The notes below the pieces were generated by a model. The model did no database searches, was not told the DNA's origin, and worked only from the letters and a program-made list of their open reading frames with translations. Shown piece after piece: positions 29,944 to 38,197 of a stretch of DNA of 64,000 bases. Where the stretch lies: assembly GCF_000368685.1 (NCBI RefSeq), contig NZ_KB849628.1, positions 326,442-390,441 of the forward strand, written 5' to 3'. This DNA comes from Acinetobacter baylyi DSM 14961 = CIP 107474. Lineage in GTDB: Bacteria; Pseudomonadota; Gammaproteobacteria; Pseudomonadales; Moraxellaceae. The translations under genes were made by a program, and so were the position numbers. Each line of letters begins with the position of its first letter. The first letter of the stretch is position 1.

Positions 29944-30639
29944 ATGAAAACAATCTATGTCATTCAGCATCTTGCTTTCGAAGATCTTGGTTCTTTAGAA
30001 GATGTATTCTATCAACTTAACTTTAGAATTCGTTATTTTGAAGCTGGTATAGATGATCTTACTCCAGCAATGCAACACGATGGTTTGACCATTATTTTGG
30101 GTGGCCCAATAGGTGTCTATGAAGAAGAAGATTATCCATTTTTAAAACAAGAAACTGAACTTCTCAAACAACGATTAATCGATAATAAACCCACAATTGG
30201 AATATGTCTTGGCGCGCAACTGATTGCAAAAGCACTTGGCGCAAAAGTGTATGCAGGACATCAAAAAGAAATTGGTTGGAGCACTCTACAGCTTCAATCT
30301 TTACAGGACAATCTTCTTGAAGCTTTAAACAATATTCCTGTGTTACATTGGCATGGTGATACCTTCGATTTACCTACAAATGCAAAATTGCTGGCAAGTT
30401 CAGATCTATATCCCCATCAAGCATTTTCAGTAGGTGATGCAGTTTTGGCATTACAGTTTCATTTAGAAGTTTCAGAGGCGCATTTTGAACGCTGGTTGAT
30501 TGGACATACAAGCGAACTTCGACAAGGTCATTTTTCAATACCTCAACTTAGATCTGACAATAAACGTTATACGCCTCAGCTTGAAGAAGCAGCACATATT
30601 ATTTTGATGAAATATTTAACAAAACTGAATCTTATTTAA
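29944..30639 (+). CDS. Class I glutamine amidotransferase-like protein
   Basis: The 231-residue protein has the class I glutamine amidotransferase fold: the nucleophile elbow GICLGAQLIAKALG (Cys near residue 92) and the catalytic His-Glu pair in LQFHLEVS near residue 178. The segment KEIGWSTL resembles the GMP synthase/YfeJ group of stand-alone amidotransferases. No synthetase partner is next to it, so the acceptor is unknown; gamma-glutamyl hydrolase activity is another possibility. Its stop codon lies in the loop of a terminator. Confidence 0.88.
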   Translation: MKTIYVIQHLAFEDLGSLEDVFYQLNFRIRYFEAGIDDLTPAMQHDGLTIILGGPIGVYEEEDYPFLKQETELLKQRLIDNKPTIGICLGAQLIAKALGAKVYAGHQKEIGWSTLQLQSLQDNLLEALNNIPVLHWHGDTFDLPTNAKLLASSDLYPHQAFSVGDAVLALQFHLEVSEAHFERWLIGHTSELRQGHFSIPQLRSDNKRYTPQLEEAAHIILMKYLTKLNLI

Positions 30640-30652
30640 GATTCGGTTTTAC
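30621..30652 (+). terminator. Terminator overlapping the amidotransferase stop codon
   Basis: A 13-bp stem with one G-T pair (30621-30633 with 30638-30650) and a 4-base loop is followed by T residues. It includes the stop codon at 30637-30639. Confidence 0.8.
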
Positions 30653-30666
30653 TTTGTTTAAATAAA

Positions 30667-30977
30667 TTACGTATTCTGTATGGCAAAAAGATCAATCATA
30701 TCTTGTTCATTGATTTGGCAAAATTGCGATAAACATCGATCATCATGAGATTTATGATCTACATATATCTCTACATGGATCTGAGCATTATCAGGCAGCT
30801 TAAATAATTCAGTATTTAAGAGGTGGTCTGGCAACTTAACTTTGAGATATTTAAAGCATAAGAATGACAATCACGATGCCCAACTCATAGCATCATGCTC
30901 AAACGATACAATCACACTTATTCTCTTAAATTCTCATAACCACTTACATCAATAATCATCCCACTACTATTTATCAT
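30667..30977 (-). pseudogene. Broken small gene: frameshift plus in-frame TGA
   Basis: Reading leftward, ATG 30977 opens a frame MINSSGMIIDVSGYENLRE that ends at a TAA. At the same point the next frame continues with ISVIVSFEHDAMSWAS, meets a TGA (30873-30871), and runs on with LSFLCFKYLKVKLPDHLL to the stop at 30667. Together they would form one protein of about 100 residues with a late segment HVEIYVDHKSHDD. The neat hand-over of frames and the protein-like composition throughout suggest a recently inactivated gene. I do not recognise the product. It begins 2 bases after the gene at 30980, so the two formed an operon. Confidence 0.6.
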
Positions 30978-30979
30978 TT

Positions 30980-31207
30980 TTATTCGATATTTAATTGATA
31001 TTCTTCTTGAGTAATTTTAATTTTCAATTTTTTATATTTTCTTTTATTGGCATCTAAAGCGGAATGTAAGACCTCATTTGAAAATTTGGTATCATTCATC
31101 AGCTCAGAGTAAACTTTATAACCAATCAGCAGCTTGTTTGGCTTTTGACCATTTTTTTTAAATTCATCAATCATTTCGTCCAAATATGCAACATTTGCTT
31201 TTTTCAT
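30980..31207 (-). CDS. Small basic protein of unknown function
   Basis: The 75-residue protein is charged and lysine-rich, with an N-terminal helix (VAYLDEMIDEFKKNG) and a middle PNKLLIGYKVYSELM that reads like a strand-helix unit. No family comes to mind. There is no strong ribosome site before ATG 31207. The stop is 2 bases before the start of the broken gene downstream, so the two were co-translated. Low GC and the decayed partner suggest an accessory or phage-like origin, but no mobile gene is near. Confidence 0.6.
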   Translation of the reverse strand: MKKANVAYLDEMIDEFKKNGQKPNKLLIGYKVYSELMNDTKFSNEVLHSALDANKRKYKKLKIKITQEEYQLNIE

Positions 31208-31402
31208 GAGCTTTATTCATCAAGCAACTCGATAAAGTTAAAGTACGTGAAATTTTTTACAATTTGATTAACCTTTGAAAATTTTATAAAAATAGTAAAT
31301 ATTTTGATGCAAAAAATTTAAAGATAAAAACAGCAATTTTATTCTATATGCATTGAACGGTTTAAGTCATGTTGAATAGATTGTATTACAGGTAAGGTAA
31401 CA

Positions 31403-32233
31403 ATGTCTCGACGACCGCGTGAACAGGTCAACTATCTTCATCTAAAAGAACTTGGCGGGCTAGAAATGCTTAGCGCCCAGTACTACCAGCAAGAGTTTTC
31501 ACGTCATGTTCATGAGGGATTCTGTATTGGTGTCATTGAGGAAGGAGCTCAGCGCTTTTATCGCACTGGTGGCGATCATATTGCTCCCAAAGGCGATATT
31601 ATTTTGGTCAATGCAGATGAAATACATACGGGTTCATCTGCGGTTGAAACAGGTTGGCGTTATCGGGCTATTTATCCCACACCAGAGATTCTGGATGCTT
31701 TAACCCGTGATATCCTCTCAAATAAAGGTTTTGTTCCATGGTTTACTCAAGCTGTAGTTCACGATCAAGGTCTTGCACAACAATTACGGCTGTTGTTTGA
31801 TCTTCTTGAACAACCCAATAACTTACTGCTCAAAGAGACGATGTTTCTTTCAACAACTGCGTGGCTTATTTCTCGTTACAGTCAAAGTAAACCTTCTCCT
31901 TTAGTCCTGAATGATAGTAAATCCAGCATTTTAAATATCCAAGACATGATCGCAAGCCTGCCAGAACATGATTTTTCATTGAGTGAGCTTGCTGCTGCAC
32001 ATTTAAGCCAATGGCATTTTTTAAGACAGTTTAAGAAGCATGTCGGTTTCTCTCCTCATGCTTGGCTCATTCAATGTCGCATTCTCAAAGCACAGAAATT
32101 ATTACGTCAAGGTATTAGCATATCCGAGGTGTCCCAACGATGCAGCTTTTCCGATCAGAGTCATTTTACGAGACACTTCAAAAATACTTTTGGAATTACA
32201 CCAGGAGGTTATATTCGTAGTCTAAAGCCTTAA
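31403..32233 (+). CDS. AraC-family regulator, likely of azlCD
   Basis: The 276-residue protein has an N-terminal cupin sensor domain (AraC_binding; about residues 15-150, with SRHVHEGFCIGVIEEG and VNADEIHTG) and a C-terminal double helix-turn-helix (about residues 175-276, with EVSQRCSFSDQSHFTRHFKNTFGITPGGY; the core is QSHFTRHFKN). AAGGTAAC precedes ATG 31403. The azlC gene starts 75 bases downstream on the same strand, so it probably controls that exporter in response to branched-chain amino acids or an analogue. This pairing is common in Acinetobacter and Pseudomonas. Confidence 0.92.
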   Translation: MSRRPREQVNYLHLKELGGLEMLSAQYYQQEFSRHVHEGFCIGVIEEGAQRFYRTGGDHIAPKGDIILVNADEIHTGSSAVETGWRYRAIYPTPEILDALTRDILSNKGFVPWFTQAVVHDQGLAQQLRLLFDLLEQPNNLLLKETMFLSTTAWLISRYSQSKPSPLVLNDSKSSILNIQDMIASLPEHDFSLSELAAAHLSQWHFLRQFKKHVGFSPHAWLIQCRILKAQKLLRQGISISEVSQRCSFSDQSHFTRHFKNTFGITPGGYIRSLKP

Positions 32234-32308
32234 ATAAGCAATTTTGTTCAATATTTTTTTATCAATTATGGCCAACATACCAGAATGTGATTAATTAATG
32301 CGGTCATT

Positions 32309-33013
32309 ATGAATCATTCATTTTCCAACCATCTTACTTTGAGTTACCTACGTGATTTTCTCACCGGCGCAATAAAAATTACGCCATTATGCCTAGCTGT
32401 TTTACCGTGGGGTTTACTTGCGGGATCAATGGCAATTCAGGCAGGACTTTCACCTTTACAAGCAATTGGCATGTCTGCTTTTGTTTTTGCTGGAGCAGCC
32501 CAACTGGTTTCATTAGGTATGATTATGGCTGGTGCGCCTTTGGTGAGTATTGTCATTTCCGTTTTTTTAATCACATCACAGCACTATTTGTATGCACTTA
32601 GCTTACGTCACTCGATCAAAGCTGAATCTTTAAGAAAGCGTCTAATATTTGGCTTTGTATTGACCGATGAACTTTTTGCGATTAGTAGCACTCAGTCACA
32701 TTATCAATACCGTGTATTGCTTGGTGCAGGATTATGGTTTTATATTTGCTGGCTGCTATTTAGCTATCTTGGCGTTATGCTTACTTCATCGTTCGATAAT
32801 CTGCATCAGTTGCATCTTGATTTTTCGATCGTTGCCACCTTTATTGCCATCATTATTCCATTAGTTAAAAATCGGCATGTTTTGCTCGGCGTGAGCATTA
32901 CCATTCTGTTAACCACATTATTTCTTTATCTGGACATTTTAATGGGCGGATTATTAGCAGCATTGATTGGAATGACGTTTGCCTCATGGTCAGAGTATCA
33001 GGAGAACACCTAA
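32309..33013 (+). CDS. azlC: Branched-chain amino acid exporter large subunit AzlC
   Basis: AzlC is the larger membrane subunit of a two-component exporter for branched-chain amino acids and related compounds. The 234-residue protein has several hydrophobic helices and the family motifs CLAVLPWGLLAGSMAIQAGLSPLQA (in part PWGLLAGSMA), VFAGAAQLVSL near residue 56, and LITSQHYLYALSLR near residue 91. The small subunit gene azlD overlaps its stop codon by one base, indicating tight coupling. The preceding AraC gene is probably its regulator. Confidence 0.95.
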   Translation: MNHSFSNHLTLSYLRDFLTGAIKITPLCLAVLPWGLLAGSMAIQAGLSPLQAIGMSAFVFAGAAQLVSLGMIMAGAPLVSIVISVFLITSQHYLYALSLRHSIKAESLRKRLIFGFVLTDELFAISSTQSHYQYRVLLGAGLWFYICWLLFSYLGVMLTSSFDNLHQLHLDFSIVATFIAIIIPLVKNRHVLLGVSITILLTTLFLYLDILMGGLLAALIGMTFASWSEYQENT

Positions 33014-33327
33014 TGTCATGGCCCTTTCTACTACTACTTGCCTGTATCGTATTTTTTAATCGTTATATATTTCTAGAACCTCGTTTCCCGATTAAGATTC
33101 CAGACTGGTTTGAGCGTGCATTACATTATTCGGCGCCGTGTATTCTTTCTTCAATTTGTATTCCTATCATTTTAATGGATGGTGAATCTTATCGGCATAG
33201 TATGTTTAATCCATACTTCATCGCGACCCTAATCACTATTGCTTCTGCATATCTATTTCGACATACATTACTTACCATTTTCATTAGTTTGAGCAGTTTT
33301 TACATTCTGGTATATCTCATGCAGTGA
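33013..33327 (+). CDS. azlD: Branched-chain amino acid exporter small subunit AzlD
   Basis: AzlD is the small hydrophobic partner of AzlC. The 104-residue protein has three to four membrane segments and the AzlD motif ENRY-like FFNRYIFLEPRF followed by ERALHYSAPCILSS. ATG 33013 overlaps the azlC stop (TAATG) and has GGAGAA ten bases upstream; the longer frame from 32986 would start inside azlC. A terminator follows directly. Confidence 0.93.
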   Translation: MSWPFLLLLACIVFFNRYIFLEPRFPIKIPDWFERALHYSAPCILSSICIPIILMDGESYRHSMFNPYFIATLITIASAYLFRHTLLTIFISLSSFYILVYLMQ

Positions 33328-33335
33328 GTGTGAGT

Positions 33336-33381
33336 AAGATATATCTAATCCAGTCATGGATTGTAGTTAGATATATCTTTT
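33336..33381 (+). terminator. Terminator of the azlCD operon
   Basis: A perfect 13-bp stem (33336-33348 with 33367-33379), with an inner TCCA/TGGA mini-stem in the loop, is followed by T residues. Confidence 0.8.
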
Positions 33382-33497
33382 GAGTATCTGTATTCAGAAT
33401 GACGAATCAAACCCTACAAAAGTAAAAATTATAAAGTAGGGTATATTCAAAATTTGCTTTAAGATAATATTTTGGCTCAAGTATGATTAGGGTTAGT

Positions 33498-33995
33498 ATG
33501 TTAAAAACAATAAAGTTGTTTCTTCCTTTAGTAACTATTTCTGTTTTAAGCGCTTGTACAACTGCCCCTCTCTCAACAACGGTATCGCAACAAGAACAAC
33601 GAGACCTAGCTTTACAAACAGCGATTATTCAGTTTACAAAACAGCCCAATATCAACTTCAGCAAGGCTTTTGTTGATCTTAATGAAAATCATAAAAATGA
33701 TGCCATTGTGCTCCTAAGAGATCGAAACTGGTGTGGTTCAGGTGGCTGTACTTTATTAATTTTTGAAAAACAACATCGTAAATATAAATTAATCAGCCAA
33801 AGCACTGTAACGGATGCACCAATTTATGCCTTAAATACCTATCATCAGGGATGGCGCGATTTAGCGGTTTATAGTCGTAAACGCGGATTCGTAAGATTCA
33901 AATACGATGGCCAACGCTACCCATCAAATCCTTCTATATTAAATATAATTCAACAATTTGACGAACGCTCGGCCACATTACTAATTGGTCAATAA
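33498..33995 (+). CDS. Lipoprotein of unknown function
   Basis: The 165-residue protein has a lipoprotein signal (lipobox LSAC, Cys20). The mature part has a DLNENHKNDAIVLL segment like an EF-hand-type or integrin-like calcium loop and a cysteine pair in NWCGSGGCTLLIF, followed by TVTDAPIYAL. This pattern recurs in small periplasmic lipoproteins of Acinetobacter and Pseudomonas of unknown role. ATG 33498 with AGGG nearby is preferred to 33483, which would add five residues before the signal. Confidence 0.8.
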   Translation: MLKTIKLFLPLVTISVLSACTTAPLSTTVSQQEQRDLALQTAIIQFTKQPNINFSKAFVDLNENHKNDAIVLLRDRNWCGSGGCTLLIFEKQHRKYKLISQSTVTDAPIYALNTYHQGWRDLAVYSRKRGFVRFKYDGQRYPSNPSILNIIQQFDERSATLLIGQ

Positions 33996-34180
33996 TAAAT
34001 TTGAAGATTACTTGCAGACACCTTGTTTTTCTTACTTTTTTGTAATAAATCTCGTTTTTAAACGTCAGATCTATTACATTGAAATATGTATCAGGGCACC
34101 AGAAAAGCTGATCATTGTGTTCAATTAACTTGAATTATAAATCATTCTAACAATTATGCGATATTTTGCAGGACGGTATC

Positions 34181-35236
34181 ATGTTCAAACAATTATTACT
34201 CAGTTCTTTGATTTTTTCATCAACACTTGCAGCTTCTTTTGCTGTGCAAGCCTGTACACGCGTTGTATACAAAGGAAGCAATCAAAATATCATGACTGCA
34301 AGATCGATGGATTGGAAATCTGATGTTGGAACCAATTTGTGGATCTTGCCAAGTGGAGTCAAACGTAGTGGTAATGCAGGCAAAGACTCAATTCACTGGA
34401 CATCTAAATACGGCAGTGTAGTTGCAACTGGGTATGATATTTCCACAACCGATGGTGTCAACGAAGTAGGACTCAACGCAAATTTATTGTGGTTAGTAGA
34501 ATCACAATACCCTGATGTCTCTCAATCTAAAAAACCCAAACTGACTATTGCAGCATGGGCACAATATGTTCTAGATAATTTTGCTACGGTAGATGAGGCT
34601 GTAAAAGCTTTACAGAAAGAACCATTTATCATTGTGAGTGATGCTGTTCCTGGTGAACAACGTCTGACCACACTGCACCTATCAATCTCGGATGCAACCG
34701 GTGACAGTGCGATTATCGAATATATTAACGGTAAACAAGTCATTCATCATAACCCTGACTATCAGGTGATGACCAATTCTCCCATATTTGAAGAGCAACT
34801 TGCATTAAATGAGTATTGGAAAAAAATTGGAGGAACAACGTTCTTACCAGGAACCAATCGAGCAGCCGACCGCTTTGCACGTGCATCATTTTATATCAAT
34901 GCCATTCCTAAAGATGCAGACTCAAAGGCAACTTTAGCATCTGTATTTAGCGTGATCCGCAACGTCTCTGTTCCTTATGGATTAAATACAGAAGAAGAGC
35001 CGAATATCTCCTCCACCCGATGGAGAGCGGTGGTCGATCACAAACGAAAACTTTATTTTTTTGAATCTGCACTTTCTCCTAATATTTTTTGGGTAGATTT
35101 AAAGCAGATTAACTTTAAAGATGGTATAACTCGCAAGCTTGATTTAGGAAAAAATCAGGAAAATATTTATTCGGGTGATGCTACCGCAAAATTTAAACCA
35201 TCGACACCTTTTCATTTTTTAGGTATAGACGATTAA
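34181..35236 (+). CDS. Linear amide C-N hydrolase (choloylglycine hydrolase family), secreted
   Basis: The 351-residue protein is an Ntn-hydrolase of the bile-salt hydrolase/penicillin V acylase family. A signal peptide ends at VQA, exposing the nucleophile Cys25 in ACTRVVYKG, followed by the family motif TARSMDW. In the middle, VNEVGLNANLLWL and MTNSPIFEEQL carry further active-site residues, and NVSVPYG the late one. Cleavage to a free N-terminal Cys would occur on export to the periplasm. Gram-negative members often hydrolyse acyl-homoserine lactones or penicillin V rather than bile salts, so quorum quenching is a reasonable but untested role. AGGACGG precedes ATG 34181. Confidence 0.88.
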   Translation: MFKQLLLSSLIFSSTLAASFAVQACTRVVYKGSNQNIMTARSMDWKSDVGTNLWILPSGVKRSGNAGKDSIHWTSKYGSVVATGYDISTTDGVNEVGLNANLLWLVESQYPDVSQSKKPKLTIAAWAQYVLDNFATVDEAVKALQKEPFIIVSDAVPGEQRLTTLHLSISDATGDSAIIEYINGKQVIHHNPDYQVMTNSPIFEEQLALNEYWKKIGGTTFLPGTNRAADRFARASFYINAIPKDADSKATLASVFSVIRNVSVPYGLNTEEEPNISSTRWRAVVDHKRKLYFFESALSPNIFWVDLKQINFKDGITRKLDLGKNQENIYSGDATAKFKPSTPFHFLGIDD

Positions 35237-35279
35237 ACGAGTCACATCTCTCAAACGATCAGAATCATGAGGACAAGAA

Positions 35280-35771
35280 ATGAGAAAAATATTTGGTCTG
35301 TTTACTACAATATTGTTTTTACATGGATGTGCTACTGTTCCTCAAGAATCGAACACTCCAACAGATGATATTGCGACAGCAGGAATTCCCTTGTGTCAGC
35401 CAAATGAACAGTGTCCGATTCTAAGTGCACGCTGGAACCCTGAAAACAAGGACCAGCTTCGGATTAATGTTCGTTTAAATAGTTCATATTTATACTATGA
35501 CATTAAAAAAGTAATATTTATCGTAGATGGAAAGCATCTGGCCTATAAGCCAGCGCAGCCGACCGTGTTAAGATCTGTGAGTCGCTTAGAACCAAGACGT
35601 TCAAGCAATTACATTTTGGTACCAAGCAGCTTTCTAACACAGTTTAAAAATGCAAAATCGATTGATATACAAATCAATACTGATCATGGACCAATCAAAC
35701 GTGCCATGTATAAAGATGGACAACAATCAAGCGCATATAAAAACTTTATCGACGTGTATAACAAGTCATAA
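35280..35771 (+). CDS. Lipoprotein of unknown function
   Basis: The 163-residue protein has a lipoprotein signal with lipobox LHGC (Cys17). The mature region has a cysteine pair in LCQPNEQCPIL and a beta-rich body (IDIQINTDHGPIKRAMY). I recognise no family. A GGACAAGAA site precedes ATG 35280. It lies 43 bases after the choloylglycine-hydrolase-family gene on the same strand and may be co-transcribed; a shared envelope role is inference. Confidence 0.8.
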   Translation: MRKIFGLFTTILFLHGCATVPQESNTPTDDIATAGIPLCQPNEQCPILSARWNPENKDQLRINVRLNSSYLYYDIKKVIFIVDGKHLAYKPAQPTVLRSVSRLEPRRSSNYILVPSSFLTQFKNAKSIDIQINTDHGPIKRAMYKDGQQSSAYKNFIDVYNKS

Positions 35772-35803
35772 AAAATGCCTCACGTCATTCATGGCGTGAG
35801 GCA
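35770..35803 (-). terminator. Terminator of aroC
   Basis: A 9-bp GC-rich stem (35776-35784 with 35795-35803) is followed on the minus strand by six T residues, 22 bases after the aroC stop. It may also serve the convergent lipoprotein gene. Confidence 0.88.
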
Positions 35804-35824
35804 GTTAATTGTAAAGCAAAATGC

Positions 35825-36916
35825 TTAAGGTGCTATGGGTTCAAATGGCATAACAACATCCGCATTTTGAGCACGATGTCGTAAAAAATGATCCATCAGT
35901 ACAATGGCGAGCATTGCTTCTGCAATTGGTGTCGCGCGCACGCCAACACAAGGATCATGGCGACCTTTGGTCAGTACATCTGTATCTTCCCGATCCAAAT
36001 TAATGGTCTTTCCTGATGTGGTAATACTTGCAGTAGGTTTAAGTGCAATCGCAACACGAATGGTTTGACCACTCGAAATTCCACCTAAAATTCCACCAGC
36101 ATGATTCGCCAAAAAACCTTGTGTGCTTAATTCGTCACGTGTTTCATGTCCAAATTGTCCTGCTACGGCAAAACCATCCCCTATTTCAACACCTTTAACT
36201 GCATTAATGCTCATCATTGCATGTGCAATATCTGCATCCAGACGATCAAAAACAGGCTCCCCCCAACCCACAGGAACTTGCTCGGCCAAAATTTCGAGTT
36301 TGGCACCACAGCTTGTTCCCTGCTCGCGTAAAGAGGTCACCAAAGCCTCAAAGCGAGGCACAGCATCGACATCGCCACAGAAAAATGGATTCTGGGAAAC
36401 TTCATTCCAGTCTAATTTTTCTGCGACTTCATTGCCAATCTGTATGACATGGCCACGAACCACAAGGCCAAACTTTTCTGCCAAATATTTTTTAGCAATA
36501 GCCCCTGCTGCAACACGCATTGCCGTTTCACGTGCACTCGAACGACCACCACCTCGATAATCACGGAAACCATACTTTTGCGTATAAGTATAATCGGCAT
36601 GACCAGGACGGAAAGTTTGCGCGATATTGCCGTAATCTTTAGACTTCTGATCTGTATTTTCAATATACAAACCAATCGATGTGCCTGTCGTCTTACCTTC
36701 AAACACGCCCGAAATTATTTTTACTTGATCAGGTTCTTTACGCTGCGTTGCAAACTTAGATGTACCAGGCTTACGTCGATCCAAATCTTTTTGTAAATCT
36801 TCTTCACACAATTCAAGCCCAGGTGGAACGCCATCGACAATCGCCATCAAGCCCACACCATGTGATTCGCCACACGTTGTGACACGAAAGAGTTGTCCTA
36901 TACTATTCCCTGCCAT
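35825..36916 (-). CDS. aroC: Chorismate synthase
   Basis: AroC makes chorismate from 5-enolpyruvylshikimate-3-phosphate using reduced FMN, the last step of the shikimate pathway. The 363-residue protein shows the FMN-site motif [18 protein letters not shown], the [16 protein letters not shown] motif and the C-terminal [17 protein letters not shown]. The gene is 12 bases after prmB, so both are likely co-transcribed, an order shared with many gammaproteobacteria. Confidence 0.97.
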   Translation of the reverse strand: MAGNSIGQLFRVTTCGESHGVGLMAIVDGVPPGLELCEEDLQKDLDRRKPGTSKFATQRKEPDQVKIISGVFEGKTTGTSIGLYIENTDQKSKDYGNIAQTFRPGHADYTYTQKYGFRDYRGGGRSSARETAMRVAAGAIAKKYLAEKFGLVVRGHVIQIGNEVAEKLDWNEVSQNPFFCGDVDAVPRFEALVTSLREQGTSCGAKLEILAEQVPVGWGEPVFDRLDADIAHAMMSINAVKGVEIGDGFAVAGQFGHETRDELSTQGFLANHAGGILGGISSGQTIRVAIALKPTASITTSGKTINLDREDTDVLTKGRHDPCVGVRATPIAEAMLAIVLMDHFLRHRAQNADVVMPFEPIAP

Positions 36917-36928
36917 GTATACAACTCC

Positions 36929-37939
36929 TTATACGTCTAAAGATTCTTGAAACAAACGTTGATAACGACGACATTGCTCAGCCGTTAACGCAAAAATACC
37001 TGAACCACCTTTCTGGAAAGTTAACCAGTGGAAATCAACTGTATTAAAGTTTTGGCGCATTGCCCACTCAGAGTTTCCAACTTCAATCACAATTAAACCA
37101 TTTTCGCTTAAGTAGTCAGCAGCTTGCGCGAGCATTTTACGTACTAAATCTAGACCATCTTGACCTGCTGCCAATGCAAGCTCTGGCTCATGTAAAAATT
37201 CTTCGGGTAGATCTGCCATATCTTCGGCATCCACATAAGGAGGATTACTGACGATAAGATCATACTGATTTTCTGCTGGAATTTTTGTAAACAAGTCAGA
37301 TTCAAGTAAGGCAATTTGATACTGTTTATTGTGATGCTCAACATTCAACGCTGCAACTTCAAGCGCATCTTTTGAAATATCCGTTGCATCGACTTCTGCA
37401 TCTGGATACGCATATGCCAAAGCAACTGCAATACAACCAGACCCTGTACACATATCTAAAATACGCTGTGGTGTTTTTGGTGTGGCATTTTCTGGAAGGC
37501 TATTTAAAGCTTCCCGCATTTCACCATTTTCATCTAAAGCATAGGGTGCGAAACGCTGTTCAATGAGTTCTGCTACAGGAGAGCGTGGAATTAAAACCCG
37601 TTCATCGACGTAAAAAGGTTTATTTGCAAAATAGGCAAGATTGAGTAAGTAAGACGTTGGAATACGCGCGTTGATACGACGCTCCAATAAGCTTAAAAAT
37701 TCTGCTTTTTCACTTGGTAATAGTTTGGCATCCAGAATCTCCGCATCCGCTGCCCATTCCAGTGAAAGAGTTTGCAATACCAAAGCTGAGCTTTCAGCGA
37801 AATAATCTTCTGTGCCTTGTCCCAAATGAGCATCATATTGACGTAATGCAGTGACACCAAAACGAATAAAATCACGAATTGTGCTTAAATTCTCTGATGC
37901 TTCCTGTAAGTGTTCAGGGCTGATAGTCGGTCGCTCCAC
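36929..37939 (-). CDS. prmB: 50S ribosomal protein L3 glutamine N5-methyltransferase
   Basis: PrmB methylates a glutamine of ribosomal protein L3 with S-adenosylmethionine. The 336-residue protein has the PrmB-specific N-terminal helices, the SAM-binding ILDMCTGSGCIAVALAYAYPD (motif DMCTGSGCIA) and the substrate motif SNPPYVD. The N-terminal domain distinguishes it from PrmC and HemK. The start is GTG at 37939, with GGAG eight bases upstream. It runs into aroC. Confidence 0.94.
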   Translation of the reverse strand: MERPTISPEHLQEASENLSTIRDFIRFGVTALRQYDAHLGQGTEDYFAESSALVLQTLSLEWAADAEILDAKLLPSEKAEFLSLLERRINARIPTSYLLNLAYFANKPFYVDERVLIPRSPVAELIEQRFAPYALDENGEMREALNSLPENATPKTPQRILDMCTGSGCIAVALAYAYPDAEVDATDISKDALEVAALNVEHHNKQYQIALLESDLFTKIPAENQYDLIVSNPPYVDAEDMADLPEEFLHEPELALAAGQDGLDLVRKMLAQAADYLSENGLIVIEVGNSEWAMRQNFNTVDFHWLTFQKGGSGIFALTAEQCRRYQRLFQESLDV

Positions 37940-38033
37940 TCAGGGGTCTCCAAAAGGTAGTTATGCAAAACCCATTATCATACCTTGTTTTGAGCTGCTT
38001 TATAAGATGATCTTCTCATTGCAAAACAGCATC

Positions 38034-38195
38034 TCATGAAGTTTTTTTAGAGATTGAAACCTCTTTAGCTGCCTGAGAAGGCATATAATCGGGTTCATTA
38101 CTTACTGCCAAGTAAAAGAAACTAATAAATAAACAACCTAATAAAATACTGACTCCAACAATCAAGTATGGAAATTTAGTTTTATGATTTGACAT
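38034..38195 (-). CDS. 53-residue single-pass membrane protein, unknown function
   Basis: This frame is too short for many gene finders. ATG 38195 has AGGAG eight bases upstream, located in the end of the preceding gene, and lies 2 bases after that gene's stop, so it is almost certainly translated. The product has a short basic start (SNHKTKFPY), a membrane helix (about residues 10-31, LIVGVSILLGCLFISFFYLA) and a small charged tail (NEPDYMPSQAAKEV). I do not recognise it. Its tight coupling with the gene at 38198-39043 implies a joint role. Confidence 0.75.
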   Translation of the reverse strand: MSNHKTKFPYLIVGVSILLGCLFISFFYLAVSNEPDYMPSQAAKEVSISKKTS

Positions 38196-38197
38196 GA

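Noticed and set aside
36123..36560. A 145-codon frame on the plus strand
   Set aside because: It is antisense to aroC and reads as serine/proline-rich noise; aroC has clear family motifs.
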